Shown here in pieces: positions 1-8,820 of a stretch of 43,417 nucleotides of DNA. Each line of letters opens with the position of its first letter. The stretch's first letter is position 1. This DNA comes from JAEYFP01 sp964566545. Lineage in GTDB: Bacteria > Bacillota > Clostridia > Lachnospirales > Lachnospiraceae. The translations under genes and the position numbers were made by a program. The notes beneath the pieces were generated by a model. It searched no databases. It saw only the letters and a program-made list of their open reading frames with translations, and was not told where the DNA came from. The stretch spans positions 1 to 43,417 of the forward strand of contig CAZMIX010000017.1 of NCBI GenBank assembly GCA_964566545.1, given 5' to 3'.

Positions 1-100
1 TAATCTCCAAATCATCTATTATTTTTCCCAAATTCATATTATAATAAAGAAAAATGTTGGAAAAGTGATAGATAAAATACAAGCAGCTTAGGAGATGAGA

Positions 101-1183
101 ATGGGATTATTTACGAAGAAAATCGGCCCGGTATTTTTGAAAGAGACGAGCGATTCGACAGAGTTTATTGAAAAAATGCAGATTTTGCTGGAGAAAGCGA
201 GCGGCGAAGCAAAGAAAAAAATCGAAAAGCAGTTAAAACTTACAAAATATGGAGCTGCAGGGGAAAGCGATATTGCTTTTGAATTAAAACACAGCGGCAT
301 GGATATGTATATCTTGCATGATCTCTATTTTGAGATTGATGAGTTTGCCGCGCAGATTGATTATTTGGTAATAACGAGAAAGCGTATCTATGTAATTGAG
401 TGTAAAAATATGATTGGAAATATCGAAATTGACAGCTCAGGTGCTTTTGTCCGTTCCTATGAATTATTTGGAAAACATATCAAGGAAGGAATTTATTCTC
501 CGATTACGCAAAACCAACGGCATTTACAAGTGTTAAAAAAGATTAGAAAAGAAAGCAAAAATAATTTTTTTACAAAGATGCTATTTGAAAAGAGTTTTGA
601 AGAACTTTACAAGTCCGTTGTAGTTTTGGCGAATTCCAAGACCTATTTAAACGCCAAATATGCGAAAAAAGAAATAAAAGATCAGGTAATCCGCGCCGAT
701 CAATTGATCTCCTATTTAAAGAAAAAGGATGAAGAAGTAAAAGACTACTCCATGAATGCGGATGAAATGCTGGATTTAGCCCAATTTTATTTGAAAAACG
801 ATCAACCGGAACGATCAGATTATGCGAGAAAATATGAGGAATTGGTTTTGGAGGCTGATGGCGTGAAAGAGCCGGAAATCATAACGGAGGAACTGGAAAC
901 ATCTGCAAACACAGATGCTGTAGAAGGAAAAGAGGAGGTTTCGGAACAGGGGATTACTTTTCCGGAAGCGCTTGCCATCCGGCTGAAGGAATTCCGCCTT
1001 ACGCAGAGCCGGAGTGAAGGCATAAAGCCATACTATATTTTTAGTGATGCGCAGATGAATGATTTAATTGAGAAAAATCCGATGAACCGGGAAGATCTAT
1101 TGACAGTTCCAGGGTTTGGCAATGTGAAAGTAGAGAAGTATGGGGAAGAAATTCTGAAAATATTAGAGGAAGCGAGAAAATGA
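101..1183 (+). CDS. NERD nuclease-related domain protein with C-terminal HRDC domain
   Basis: The N-terminal half matches the NERD (nuclease-related) fold: a GESDIAFEL segment, then IDYLVIT and VIECKN supplying the D...E-x-K restriction-endonuclease-like residues (about D87, E100, K102). An acidic linker follows (about residues 245-285). The last 70 residues form an HRDC nucleic-acid-binding domain (LKEFRLTQ, YYIFSDAQMNDL, VPGFG). The start at 101 is preferred because AGGAG at 90-94 directly abuts an in-frame ATG at 95 but lies 6 nt before the ATG at 101. The gene overlaps the next by an ATGA and is co-transcribed with recQ, whose own HRDC resembles this one. A role in DNA processing or repair is inferred; nuclease activity is unproven. 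Confidence 0.8.
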   Translation: MGLFTKKIGPVFLKETSDSTEFIEKMQILLEKASGEAKKKIEKQLKLTKYGAAGESDIAFELKHSGMDMYILHDLYFEIDEFAAQIDYLVITRKRIYVIECKNMIGNIEIDSSGAFVRSYELFGKHIKEGIYSPITQNQRHLQVLKKIRKESKNNFFTKMLFEKSFEELYKSVVVLANSKTYLNAKYAKKEIKDQVIRADQLISYLKKKDEEVKDYSMNADEMLDLAQFYLKNDQPERSDYARKYEELVLEADGVKEPEIITEELETSANTDAVEGKEEVSEQGITFPEALAIRLKEFRLTQSRSEGIKPYYIFSDAQMNDLIEKNPMNREDLLTVPGFGNVKVEKYGEEILKILEEARK

Positions 1184-1563
1184 AACACCGACTAACTACC
1201 TATCTGAATGAAATTGACCGCATTCTGGCGGAGGAAGAGCAGGGAAGAGATTATGAGGAGCTGGCTCGAGAGCATTTGGTTCAGATTGGATTTTTTATGC
1301 ATGAGAGGTACATTCATTTGTTGGTGACGCTGACTTTTGGGGTGCTGGCATTTGCGACGTTTTTTGTGCTTCTTTTTCAATTTTCAATCGGGCTGCTCGT
1401 GTTATTTACAGCGCTGCTCGTTTTGCTCATTCCATATATCGCGCATTATTACCTATTGGAAAACGGGGTGCAGAAAATGTACAGGCAGTATGATGAAATA
1501 AAACAAATCTATCTTCGGAGTAAACAGCATGATTCAGGCAAATCAACAATCGGCAAAATATGA
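1180..1563 (+). CDS. Small membrane protein with two predicted transmembrane helices
   Basis: A 127-residue protein of unknown function. It has a charged, Glu/Arg-rich N-terminal segment (about residues 1-40), two hydrophobic stretches (roughly 46-68 and 70-92, YIHLLVTLTFGVLAFA and IGLLVLFTALLVLLIP), and a basic/Tyr-rich C-terminal tail (MYRQYDEIKQIYLRSK). The start overlaps the stop of the NERD gene (ATGA at 1180), and its 3' end runs 35 bp into recQ, so it is translationally coupled to both. The context suggests a membrane partner of the NERD-HRDC/RecQ pair, but no family was recognised. Confidence 0.7.
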   Translation: MKHRLTTYLNEIDRILAEEEQGRDYEELAREHLVQIGFFMHERYIHLLVTLTFGVLAFATFFVLLFQFSIGLLVLFTALLVLLIPYIAHYYLLENGVQKMYRQYDEIKQIYLRSKQHDSGKSTIGKI

Positions 1564-3391
1564 GGTTCTCAAAAAACAATTTGGATACGATTCCTTTCGC
1601 GAGGGACAGGAATGCATGATCGACAGCATTCTTGCGGGGCGCGACGTGCTCGGCATCATGCCGACGGGTGCGGGGAAATCGCTCTGCTATCAGATTCCGG
1701 CGCTGCTGCTTCCGGGGATTACGCTTGTTGTGTCGCCGCTGATTTCCTTGATGAAGGATCAGGTGCAGGCGCTGAACGAGGCGGGTGTGCATGCGGCGTT
1801 TATCAACAGCTCCCTGTCGGAGGGCCAGATTTTAAAGGCGCTCAAGTTGGCGGAGCGGGGACAGTATCAGATTATTTATGTGGCGCCGGAGCGTTTGGAG
1901 ACGGCGTCTTTTCTGCGCTTTGCGAAAAGTGTCAGGATTTCGATGCTCACGGTCGACGAGGCGCACTGTATTTCGCAATGGGGCCAGGACTTCCGTCCAA
2001 GCTATTTAAAAATCGTGGAATTCATTAGGGAGCTTCCGCAGCGTCCGGTCATCAGCGCGTTTACGGCGACGGCGACGCAGACAGTCAGGGAGGACATCGT
2101 CTGTGTGCTTGGACTGAAAAGACCGGCGCTGCTCGTGACGGGCTTTGACAGAAAAAATCTGTATTTCGCGGTGGAGCGCCCGAAGAAAAAGGACGCGGCG
2201 GTGCTTACCTATGTAAAGGACCATAGCAGGGAAAGCGGCATCATTTATTGTGCGACGAGAAAAAACGTGGAGGCGGTTTATGAGCTGCTGCTGCGCGAGG
2301 GGATCCCCGCCGTGCGGTATCATGCGGGGCTTGGCAGCGAGGAACGCATGCGCAATCAGGAGGATTTCATTTACGACCAGATGCCTGTCGTCGTGGCGAC
2401 AAACGCATTCGGAATGGGCATCGACAAATCGAATGTCCGTTATGTTCTCCATTATAATATGCCGCAAAGTTTGGAAAACTATTATCAGGAGGCAGGACGC
2501 GCGGGCAGGGACGGCGCGCCGGGAGAATGTATTCTGTTCTATTCGCCGCAGGATGTAATGATTAACCGCTTTTTGCTTGAAAGCAAGGAACAGAATGCGG
2601 AAGCGGATATAGAGGATTTGAATGCGGCCCGTGAGCGGGACGAAGAACGTCTGCGGACAATGACGGCCTACTGCACGGGCACGGAGTGTCTGCGCGAATA
2701 CATTCTGCAATATTTCGGTGAAAAAGCGGCGGGCTCTTGCGGGAACTGCTCGAACTGCCGGCAGGAGTTTGAGCGGCAGGATGTTACGAAGGAGGCAAGT
2801 CAGATCATAACGTGCCTGCTGGAATGCAGACAGCGCTACGGCGTCAACGTCATTGCCGGAATTTTGATTGGAAGCAATACCGCGAAGCTGCGGGAATACG
2901 GCGTTCAGACGTTAAGCAGCTACGGCAGTCTGAAATCGTGCGGCGAGGGCAGGCTCAAGCAAATTATCGGACAACTGATTTTGGACGGAGTTCTTTTTCA
3001 GACGAAGGACAAATACGCGCTGTTAAAGCTGCAGCCGGACGCAAAGGATATTTTTGAGGGAAACCGGAGTGTGGAAATCAAGGTGCCGAAAAAGTCTGCG
3101 ATGTCGGAAACGGAGGCTTCCCCGCGCAGAAGGAGCAAAAAGACGGATGTGCTCGATACGGGCGGATATTCTCTGTTTGAAAAGCTGCGGGAGCTGCGCC
3201 TTACGATCGCGAGAGAAGAAAAGGTGCCGCCTTATATTATTTTTTCGGATAAGACCCTGGTGGACATGTGCGCAAAGCGGCCCTCAAGCAAAGAAGAAAT
3301 GCTGGAAGTAACCGGCGTCGGGGAAAATAAATTTGCGAGGTACGGCGAACGGTTCCTCGCGTGTTTGGACAGTGAAAGGACAGGGGCATGA
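1529..3391 (+). CDS. recQ: ATP-dependent DNA helicase RecQ
   Basis: A 3'-5' superfamily 2 DNA helicase for recombination and repair. Visible motifs are motif 0 (FGYDSFREGQ), Walker A (PTGAGKS, K50), motif Ia (VVSPLISLMKDQ), the DEAH box at about residues 143-146, the aromatic-rich loop (CISQWGQDFRPSY), motif III (SAFTATAT), motif VI (YYQEAGRAGRDG), the RecQ zinc-binding cysteines (CTGTECLREYI...CGNCSNC), a winged helix, and a C-terminal HRDC domain (LRELRLTIAREE, YIIFSDKTL, VTGVGENK). At 620 residues it is a full-length RecQ. It starts inside the preceding gene and its TGA overlaps the start of the aldehyde dehydrogenase, so it sits in the middle of a coupled operon. Confidence 0.95.
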   Translation: MIQANQQSAKYEVLKKQFGYDSFREGQECMIDSILAGRDVLGIMPTGAGKSLCYQIPALLLPGITLVVSPLISLMKDQVQALNEAGVHAAFINSSLSEGQILKALKLAERGQYQIIYVAPERLETASFLRFAKSVRISMLTVDEAHCISQWGQDFRPSYLKIVEFIRELPQRPVISAFTATATQTVREDIVCVLGLKRPALLVTGFDRKNLYFAVERPKKKDAAVLTYVKDHSRESGIIYCATRKNVEAVYELLLREGIPAVRYHAGLGSEERMRNQEDFIYDQMPVVVATNAFGMGIDKSNVRYVLHYNMPQSLENYYQEAGRAGRDGAPGECILFYSPQDVMINRFLLESKEQNAEADIEDLNAARERDEERLRTMTAYCTGTECLREYILQYFGEKAAGSCGNCSNCRQEFERQDVTKEASQIITCLLECRQRYGVNVIAGILIGSNTAKLREYGVQTLSSYGSLKSCGEGRLKQIIGQLILDGVLFQTKDKYALLKLQPDAKDIFEGNRSVEIKVPKKSAMSETEASPRRRSKKTDVLDTGGYSLFEKLRELRLTIAREEKVPPYIIFSDKTLVDMCAKRPSSKEEMLEVTGVGENKFARYGERFLACLDSERTGA

Positions 3392-4788
3392 TTATGGACG
3401 AATCGCTAAAAAAGGAAAAAGAGATCAAGGAAATCATCGAAGCCCAGCGAGCATTTTTTATGGGCGGGCGAACGCGGGAGGTCGCGTTTCGAATCGTCGC
3501 GCTCAAACGGTTAAAGGCTGCCATCATCAAAAAACAGGCTGAAATCTATGAAGCGCTTAAGGCGGATCTCGGAAAAAGTGAGTTTGAAAGCCATATGTGC
3601 GAGGTGGGGCTTGCGCTGAGTGAGCTTTCCTATATGATCGCGCACACGGCACGGTTTGCAAAGGAAAAAACCGTGCAAACACCGCTTGCGCAGTTTGCCG
3701 CAAGAAGCTATACGTCGCCTGCGCCTTACGGGACCGTGCTGATCATCAGTCCATGGAACTATCCGTTTCTGCTGACGATCGGCCCGCTCATTGATGCGCT
3801 TGCCGCGGGCAATACGGCTGTTTTAAAGCCAAGCGCCTACTCGCAGGCAACGAGTGCCGTGATCGCTTCCCTGATCGGAGAATGCTTTCCGAGGAAGTAT
3901 GCGGCGGTCATCGAAGGCGGAAGAGCGGAAAATACGTGTCTGCTTCAGCAGAAATTTGATTATCTGTTTTTTACGGGAAGCCAGTCGGTCGGCCGCGAGG
4001 TAATGCGCAGGGCGGCGGAACATCTGACGCCAGTCACGCTGGAGCTTGGCGGAAAAAGTCCGTGCATTGTCGACGAGACGGCAAATATTGACTTGGCCGC
4101 ACGGCGCATCGTTTTCGGCAAGTATTTGAACTGCGGACAGACGTGCGTCGCGCCCGATCATGTGTATTGCAGGGAGGAGCTGCTGGAAGAATTGACGGAG
4201 GCGATTAAAAAGGAAATCATCCGGCAGTACGGCGAAGCTCCGCTCACAAACGGCAATTACGGAAAAATCATCAACCGCAAGCACTTCGACCGTATCCTGA
4301 GTCTGATCGATCCTGAAAAAACCGTATATGGAGGAAGGTTTGACGAAGAAATGCTTAAGATCGAGCCGACCGTGATGACGTCCGTTACATGGGAGGACGC
4401 CGTCATGCAGGAGGAAATTTTCGGTCCCGTTCTGCCGGTTTTGACGTTTCAAAATATCGACGAGGTAATTGCAACCGTGAATGCACATGCGCATCCGCTC
4501 GCGCTGTATTTGTTTTCCGAAAATAAAAAGACAGTCAAAAAGGTATTTGATTCGTGCGGCTTTGGAGGCGGCTGCGTCAACGATACGATCATTCATCTGG
4601 CGACGTGCGAAATGGGCTTTGGCGGCGTAGGTGAGAGCGGCATGGGAGCTTACCACGGGCAGGCAGGCTTTCGGACCTTTTCCCATTACAGGAGTATTGT
4701 CGATAAAAAAACATGGCTTGATCTGCCGATGCGATATCAGCCGTATACAAAAGCAAATGAAAGGCTGGTTCGTCTGTTTTTAAGATAA
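3388..4788 (+). CDS. Aldehyde dehydrogenase, class 3-like (NAD(P)-dependent)
   Basis: Oxidises aldehydes to carboxylates with NAD(P)+. The 466-residue length and motifs fit the short ALDH3/YwdH group: the PWNYPF cofactor-binding segment, GNTAVLKPS, FTGSQSVGREV, the general base in TLELGGKSP (about E219), the catalytic cysteine in CGQTC (about C253), and EEIFGPVLPV near the C-terminus. It starts 4 nt inside the recQ stop and is the last gene of the operon, with tandem terminator hairpins downstream. Its link to RecQ is positional only. The true substrate cannot be read from sequence; long-chain or general detoxification activity is typical of the family. Confidence 0.9.
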   Translation: MIMDESLKKEKEIKEIIEAQRAFFMGGRTREVAFRIVALKRLKAAIIKKQAEIYEALKADLGKSEFESHMCEVGLALSELSYMIAHTARFAKEKTVQTPLAQFAARSYTSPAPYGTVLIISPWNYPFLLTIGPLIDALAAGNTAVLKPSAYSQATSAVIASLIGECFPRKYAAVIEGGRAENTCLLQQKFDYLFFTGSQSVGREVMRRAAEHLTPVTLELGGKSPCIVDETANIDLAARRIVFGKYLNCGQTCVAPDHVYCREELLEELTEAIKKEIIRQYGEAPLTNGNYGKIINRKHFDRILSLIDPEKTVYGGRFDEEMLKIEPTVMTSVTWEDAVMQEEIFGPVLPVLTFQNIDEVIATVNAHAHPLALYLFSENKKTVKKVFDSCGFGGGCVNDTIIHLATCEMGFGGVGESGMGAYHGQAGFRTFSHYRSIVDKKTWLDLPMRYQPYTKANERLVRLFLR

Positions 4789-4817
4789 AAAGCAGGACAA
4801 TTGTATAGAAACTACTA

Positions 4818-4870
4818 TGCTAAATGTTAGCATTTTGAAAAAGGGACATTACATTTGTAATGTCTTTTTT
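4818..4870 (+). terminator. Tandem rho-independent terminators after the recQ-ALDH operon
   Basis: Two hairpins lie back to back. TGCTAA/TTAGCA (4818-4832) is followed by TTTT, and GACATTAC/GTAATGTC (4845-4864, tetraloop ATTT) is followed by six T residues. They separate the repair operon from the sugar transporter. Confidence 0.8.
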
Positions 4871-4960
4871 CTTACAATCGGTAGATGTGCGCAGGAAATC
4901 CTTCGGCTACAATGATATTGCAACCAACAATCAATTCTAATTTTTAGGGAGGAAAAAGAA

Positions 4961-6013
4961 GTGAAGAAAAAAATTTTAAGTGCAATCTTATGTGTAAGCA
5001 TGATGGCAGCCCTTTTAGCAGGATGCGGAAGCGCACCGGCAGCTACAAGTGAGGCGGCTCCGGCAGAAGCGGCAGAGGAAACGGCGGCTCCGGCAGAGGA
5101 AAGCGCAGAGGAAGCAGTAGAGCAGGCAGAAGCGACCGTAGGAGAAAGACCGGAAGGCGGCTATACCTTCGGCTATACATGTATGGATGGAACCAACCCG
5201 TTCTTTGTTATTTTGGAAAAGACGATCAGGGATAAGGTAGAAGCAAACGGAGATACGCTCATTTCTACCGACCCTGCAAACGATGTTTCCCTTCAGATCA
5301 CACAGATCGAGGATATGATTACACAGGGGATCGATGCGATCTTCTTGAATCCGGCAGAAGCGGAAGGTATTCTTCCCGCTCTGGATATGCTCAAGGAAGC
5401 GGGCATTCCGATCATCAACTTTGACACAGAAGTAGCAGATCTGTCCTATGTGACCTCTTATGCCGGTTCCGATAACTACAACGCAGGCAAGGTATGTGGT
5501 GAGGATCTTGTAGCAAAATGTCCGGACGGCGGCGATATCATCGTGCTGGATTCTCCTACGATGAACTCCGTAGTGGACAGAACGAACGGCTTCCTGGAAG
5601 CAATTGAAGGACACGGCTTTAACATCGTTGCACAGCAGGATGCAAAGGGAAATCTGGAGCAGGCGATGGGTATTGCGGAAGATTTATTACAGGCACACGG
5701 TGATGTCGTAGCGATTTTCGGCGGAAATGATCCGACAGCGCTCGGCGCGCTTGCGGCAGCCAACGCAGCAGGCATTACGGATTGCAAGATCTACGGCGTA
5801 GACGGTTCTCCTGATATCAAAGCGGAACTCGCTTCCGGCGAATCCCTGATCGAAGGTACCGGCGCACAGTCCCCGATCGGCATCGCAGAAAAATCTGTAG
5901 AGATTATGTATAAAGTAATGGCAGGAGAGTCCGTGGATGACAGATATCCGGTAGAAACTTTCTTGATCACTGCTGACAACGTAGCTGATTACGGAACGGA
6001 TGGATGGCAATAA
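4961..6013 (+). CDS. Sugar ABC transporter substrate-binding lipoprotein (periplasmic-binding-protein 4 type)
   Basis: An extracytoplasmic sugar receptor of the ribose/galactose/xylose (RbsB-like) family. The N-terminus is a lipoprotein signal with lipobox LLAGC (lipidated C22), followed by a 30-residue Ala/Glu-rich linker. The fold then starts at about residue 65 (YTFGYTCMDGTNPFF). Ligand-site signatures include NPFF, NFDTEV, SDNYNAG, GGNDPTALGA and YGVDGSPD. The start is GTG at 4961, with AGGGAGG 8 nt upstream. It heads a transporter operon with the double ATPase and RbsC-like permease, and a strong intercistronic hairpin follows it. It closely resembles the sensor-linked paralogue at 8821. 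The exact sugar is not determined. Confidence 0.92.
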   Translation: MKKKILSAILCVSMMAALLAGCGSAPAATSEAAPAEAAEETAAPAEESAEEAVEQAEATVGERPEGGYTFGYTCMDGTNPFFVILEKTIRDKVEANGDTLISTDPANDVSLQITQIEDMITQGIDAIFLNPAEAEGILPALDMLKEAGIPIINFDTEVADLSYVTSYAGSDNYNAGKVCGEDLVAKCPDGGDIIVLDSPTMNSVVDRTNGFLEAIEGHGFNIVAQQDAKGNLEQAMGIAEDLLQAHGDVVAIFGGNDPTALGALAAANAAGITDCKIYGVDGSPDIKAELASGESLIEGTGAQSPIGIAEKSVEIMYKVMAGESVDDRYPVETFLITADNVADYGTDGWQ

Positions 6014-6050
6014 TAGAAAATAGAAACAGATTGAATTAGCTATATGCGCA

Positions 6051-6093
6051 AATATCAGGCCGGAGGCGGAGCAGACCGTCTCCGGCAGATATT
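6051..6093 (+). promoter_or_regulatory. Strong intercistronic hairpin downstream of the binding-protein gene
   Basis: GCCGGAGGCGG (6059-6069) pairs with CCGTCTCCGGC (6076-6086) around a 6-nt loop. Outer arms AATATC/GATATT extend the stem to about 17 bp. No T-run follows, so it is more likely an mRNA-stabilising or read-through-limiting element between the binding protein and the ATPase than a full terminator. Confidence 0.6.
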
Positions 6094-6147
6094 GCGGCAG
6101 CCGGATAGGAACAAGGGTCCGATCAGAAAGAATGAGCAGGTGATAGC

Positions 6148-7632
6148 TTGAGCGAGAATATTTTATTAGAAATGAAAAATGTCCATAAAACATTTCCCGG
6201 TGTCAACGCGCTGCAGGCCGTCGATTTTCAACTGAAAAAAGGCGAGGTGCACGCTCTTCTCGGAGAGAACGGCGCGGGAAAATCCACGCTGATCAAGGTG
6301 CTTGGCGGCATTTATACGGCAAACGAAGGAGAAATTTTTATCCATGGAAAAAAGGTGTTGATCGACAGCGTCAAGGCCGCTCAGGAAAACGGGATATCCA
6401 TTATCCATCAGGAGCTTGTGTTGGTGCCGCATATGACCGTTGCCGAAAACATTTTTCTCGGAAGAGAGCAGGGAAAATACCAGCTTGTAAATCACAAAAG
6501 AATGAACCGGGAGGCGCAGGAGCTGTTAGATACCTACGATATGCACATCGACGCGGCGACGCTTGTCGGAAAACTGACGATCGCGCAGCAGCAGATGGTG
6601 GAGATCGTAAAGGCGATTTCCTTCCACTCCCAAATACTTGTTATGGATGAGCCGACGTCCTCCATATCGGATAAAGAAGTGAGTTTCCTGTTTGAGACGA
6701 TGCGCACGCTGACAAAAAAAGGCGTAGGCATCATTTATATTTCCCATAAAATGAGCGAGCTGGAAGAGATCTGTGACCGGGTGACCGTCATGCGGGACGG
6801 TATGTGCGTCGGAACCGAGGTTGTAAAGGAGACGACAAAAGATAAGCTGATCGCGATGATGGTGGGCAGGGAGCTGAACAACTATTATACGAGAGATTAT
6901 CAGAAGCCGGGCGAGATTTTCTTAAAATGTGAGGAAATTGCGGACGGCAATATGGCCAAAGGCGCCAGCTTTGAAGTACGAAAGGGTGAAATCGTAGGCT
7001 TCGCGGGACTGGTAGGCGCGGGAAGAAGCGAAGTGATGAAATGTATCTTCGGTCTGACCCCGAATGCGACGGGAACTATTTATATAGAAGGAAAAAAGGC
7101 GGAAATCAAATCTCCCGTGGAGGCGTTAAAGCATGGAATCAGCCTTGTGCCGGAAAATCGCAAGGAAGAAGGGCTTTATCTCGTACAAAGCGTGCGGTAC
7201 AACTCCACGATCGAGGTGCTTGCCGAATTTATCAGGGGCATTTTTGTAAATCAGCAAAAAGAAGCGGAAATTACCCAGAAATATATCGATATTATGTCGA
7301 CAAAAACGCCTTCGCAGGAACAGAAAATCGGAAATCTGTCCGGCGGCAACCAGCAGAAGGTGATGATCGGCAGATGGCTGGCGGCGAATCCGAGGCTGCT
7401 GATTTTGGATGAACCGACGAGAGGCGTGGATGTCGGAGCAAAATCCGAAATCTATGCGATTATGAACCAGCTTGTAAAGGAAGGAATATCCATCATTATG
7501 ATTTCTTCGGAGCTTCCGGAAATCATTAACATGAGTGACAGAGTTTATGTAATGAATGACGGCAGAATCACGGGCTGCTTAAATCATGACGAGGTGAGCC
7601 AGGAAGCGATTATGAAGCTGGCGGCCAGATAA
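6148..7632 (+). CDS. Sugar ABC transporter ATP-binding protein, double-domain RbsA/MglA/XylG type
   Basis: Energises monosaccharide import with the neighbouring permease. Two nucleotide-binding domains are fused. The N-terminal half has Walker A GENGAGKST and Walker B ILVMDEPTS. The C-terminal half has the degenerate Walker A of this family (GLVGAGRSE), the signature NLSGGNQQK and Walker B LLILDEPTRGVD. The 494-residue length is typical. The start is TTG at 6148, with AGGTG at 6138-6142 and the protein beginning SENILLEMKNVHKTF. No ATG nearer than the conserved start fits. It is co-transcribed with the receptor and permease. The sugar cannot be assigned from the ATPase. Confidence 0.95.
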   Translation: MSENILLEMKNVHKTFPGVNALQAVDFQLKKGEVHALLGENGAGKSTLIKVLGGIYTANEGEIFIHGKKVLIDSVKAAQENGISIIHQELVLVPHMTVAENIFLGREQGKYQLVNHKRMNREAQELLDTYDMHIDAATLVGKLTIAQQQMVEIVKAISFHSQILVMDEPTSSISDKEVSFLFETMRTLTKKGVGIIYISHKMSELEEICDRVTVMRDGMCVGTEVVKETTKDKLIAMMVGRELNNYYTRDYQKPGEIFLKCEEIADGNMAKGASFEVRKGEIVGFAGLVGAGRSEVMKCIFGLTPNATGTIYIEGKKAEIKSPVEALKHGISLVPENRKEEGLYLVQSVRYNSTIEVLAEFIRGIFVNQQKEAEITQKYIDIMSTKTPSQEQKIGNLSGGNQQKVMIGRWLAANPRLLILDEPTRGVDVGAKSEIYAIMNQLVKEGISIIMISSELPEIINMSDRVYVMNDGRITGCLNHDEVSQEAIMKLAAR

Positions 7633-7663
7633 GTTTGCGAAACGGATGTGAGGAGGAAACAAA

Positions 7664-8668
7664 ATGAATCAGGAAGAAGCAAAAAAAGGCGCATTCCTTG
7701 CAGGCTTGCAGAAAGGCGCCCTCGGCTGGTTAAAGGAAAATTTAGGTATTATCATTGCGATGGTAGTGCTGTGTGTATTTTTATCGGTAAACCCTATTAC
7801 AAAGGACTCGTTTTTAACACAAAAGAACGTATTTAACGTCTTGCGCCAGATTTCATCCAACCTGTTTCTGGCATGCGGCATGACGATGGTCATCATTCTC
7901 GGCGGGATCGACCTTTCCGTCGGCTCCATCATCGCCCTGTCCGGCTGTATTTCGGCGGGCTGCGTGTCAAGATACAATATGCCTCTGGGCGCTGCGATCG
8001 TAATCGGCGTGCTGGTCGGCCTCATTGTCGGGATGTGTAATGGTCTTGTGATTTCCAAGACGACAATACCGGCGTTCATCGTAACGCTCGCCACAATGAA
8101 TATTGCGAAGGGCTTTGCCTATGTTTATACGGGTGGTTCGCCCGTGCGCGTTGTCACAAAGGAATGGCAGTTTTTGGGAGCCGGCTATCTCGGCTCGGTG
8201 CCGACACCGGTCGTCCTGCTCGTAATCGTGCTGCTCGTCACAGCGCTGATCATGAATAAGACAAAAATGGGACGGCATATTTACGCGGTCGGCGGAAACG
8301 CCCAGGCGGCCAGATTTTCGGGAATCAAGGTCGCAAATGTGAAATTCTTCGTACATGCGTTTTCCGGTCTGATGGCGGGTCTGGCGGGCGTCGTTCTGGC
8401 ATCCCGTATGTATTCGGGACAGCCGACGGCGGGTGACGGCGCGGAGATGGATGCGATCGCCGCAGTTGTGGTCGGCGGTACGAGTATGGCCGGCGGCTCC
8501 GGCAAAATCGGCGGTACAATTATCGGCGGCCTGATCATCGGAATCATGAACAACGGCCTGAACCTGTTGAACGTCAATTCGTTCTGGCAATACGTTGTAA
8601 AGGGTACGGTCATCCTGCTGGCAGTATTTATCGATTATGTGAGAAGCAAGAAGGCAAACCAAAATTAA
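7664..8668 (+). CDS. Sugar ABC transporter permease, RbsC/XylH type
   Basis: A polytopic permease of the BPD_transp_2 family that forms the membrane channel for monosaccharide uptake. Signature stretches are GGIDLSVGSIIALSG, NGLVISKTTIPAFIVTLATMN (residues split here by position), YAVGGNAQAARFSGI and AAVVVGGTSMAGGSGKIGG, all characteristic of RbsC-like permeases. About eight to ten hydrophobic helices are visible over 334 residues. The start has AGGAGG a few nt upstream. It ends the transporter operon. A promoter and a hairpin follow before the sensory genes, so the latter may be expressed separately. Confidence 0.94.
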   Translation: MNQEEAKKGAFLAGLQKGALGWLKENLGIIIAMVVLCVFLSVNPITKDSFLTQKNVFNVLRQISSNLFLACGMTMVIILGGIDLSVGSIIALSGCISAGCVSRYNMPLGAAIVIGVLVGLIVGMCNGLVISKTTIPAFIVTLATMNIAKGFAYVYTGGSPVRVVTKEWQFLGAGYLGSVPTPVVLLVIVLLVTALIMNKTKMGRHIYAVGGNAQAARFSGIKVANVKFFVHAFSGLMAGLAGVVLASRMYSGQPTAGDGAEMDAIAAVVVGGTSMAGGSGKIGGTIIGGLIIGIMNNGLNLLNVNSFWQYVVKGTVILLAVFIDYVRSKKANQN

Positions 8669-8669
8669 G

Positions 8670-8698
8670 TTTTCAATTTGCGAAAGTCATATTATAAT
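8670..8698 (+). promoter_or_regulatory. Candidate promoter for the sensor operon
   Basis: TTTTCA (8670-8675), 17-bp spacer, perfect TATAAT (8693-8698). The expected transcription start is around 8705, immediately before the hairpin at 8706, upstream of the second binding-protein gene. Confidence 0.5.
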
Positions 8699-8705
8699 AG
8701 AAAAG

Positions 8706-8742
8706 AGGAAAACAAATATCAAGAGCGGGTATTTGTTTTCCT
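8706..8742 (+). terminator. 15-bp hairpin between permease and sensor operon
   Basis: AGGAAAACAAATA (8706-8718) pairs perfectly with TATTTGTTTTCCT (8730-8742), extended inward by one GU and one CG pair, with a 7-nt loop. The T-rich right arm could terminate transcripts from the transporter operon. The hairpin also begins at the predicted start of the downstream transcript, so it may instead be a protective 5' stem-loop. Confidence 0.6.
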
Positions 8743-8820
8743 TATTGTAGGTATATGGAAAAGCGTGCCTGCGAGGAGGAAAATGCCGTCCGATTATCGA
8801 CGGAAATGAAAGGGAGAATC

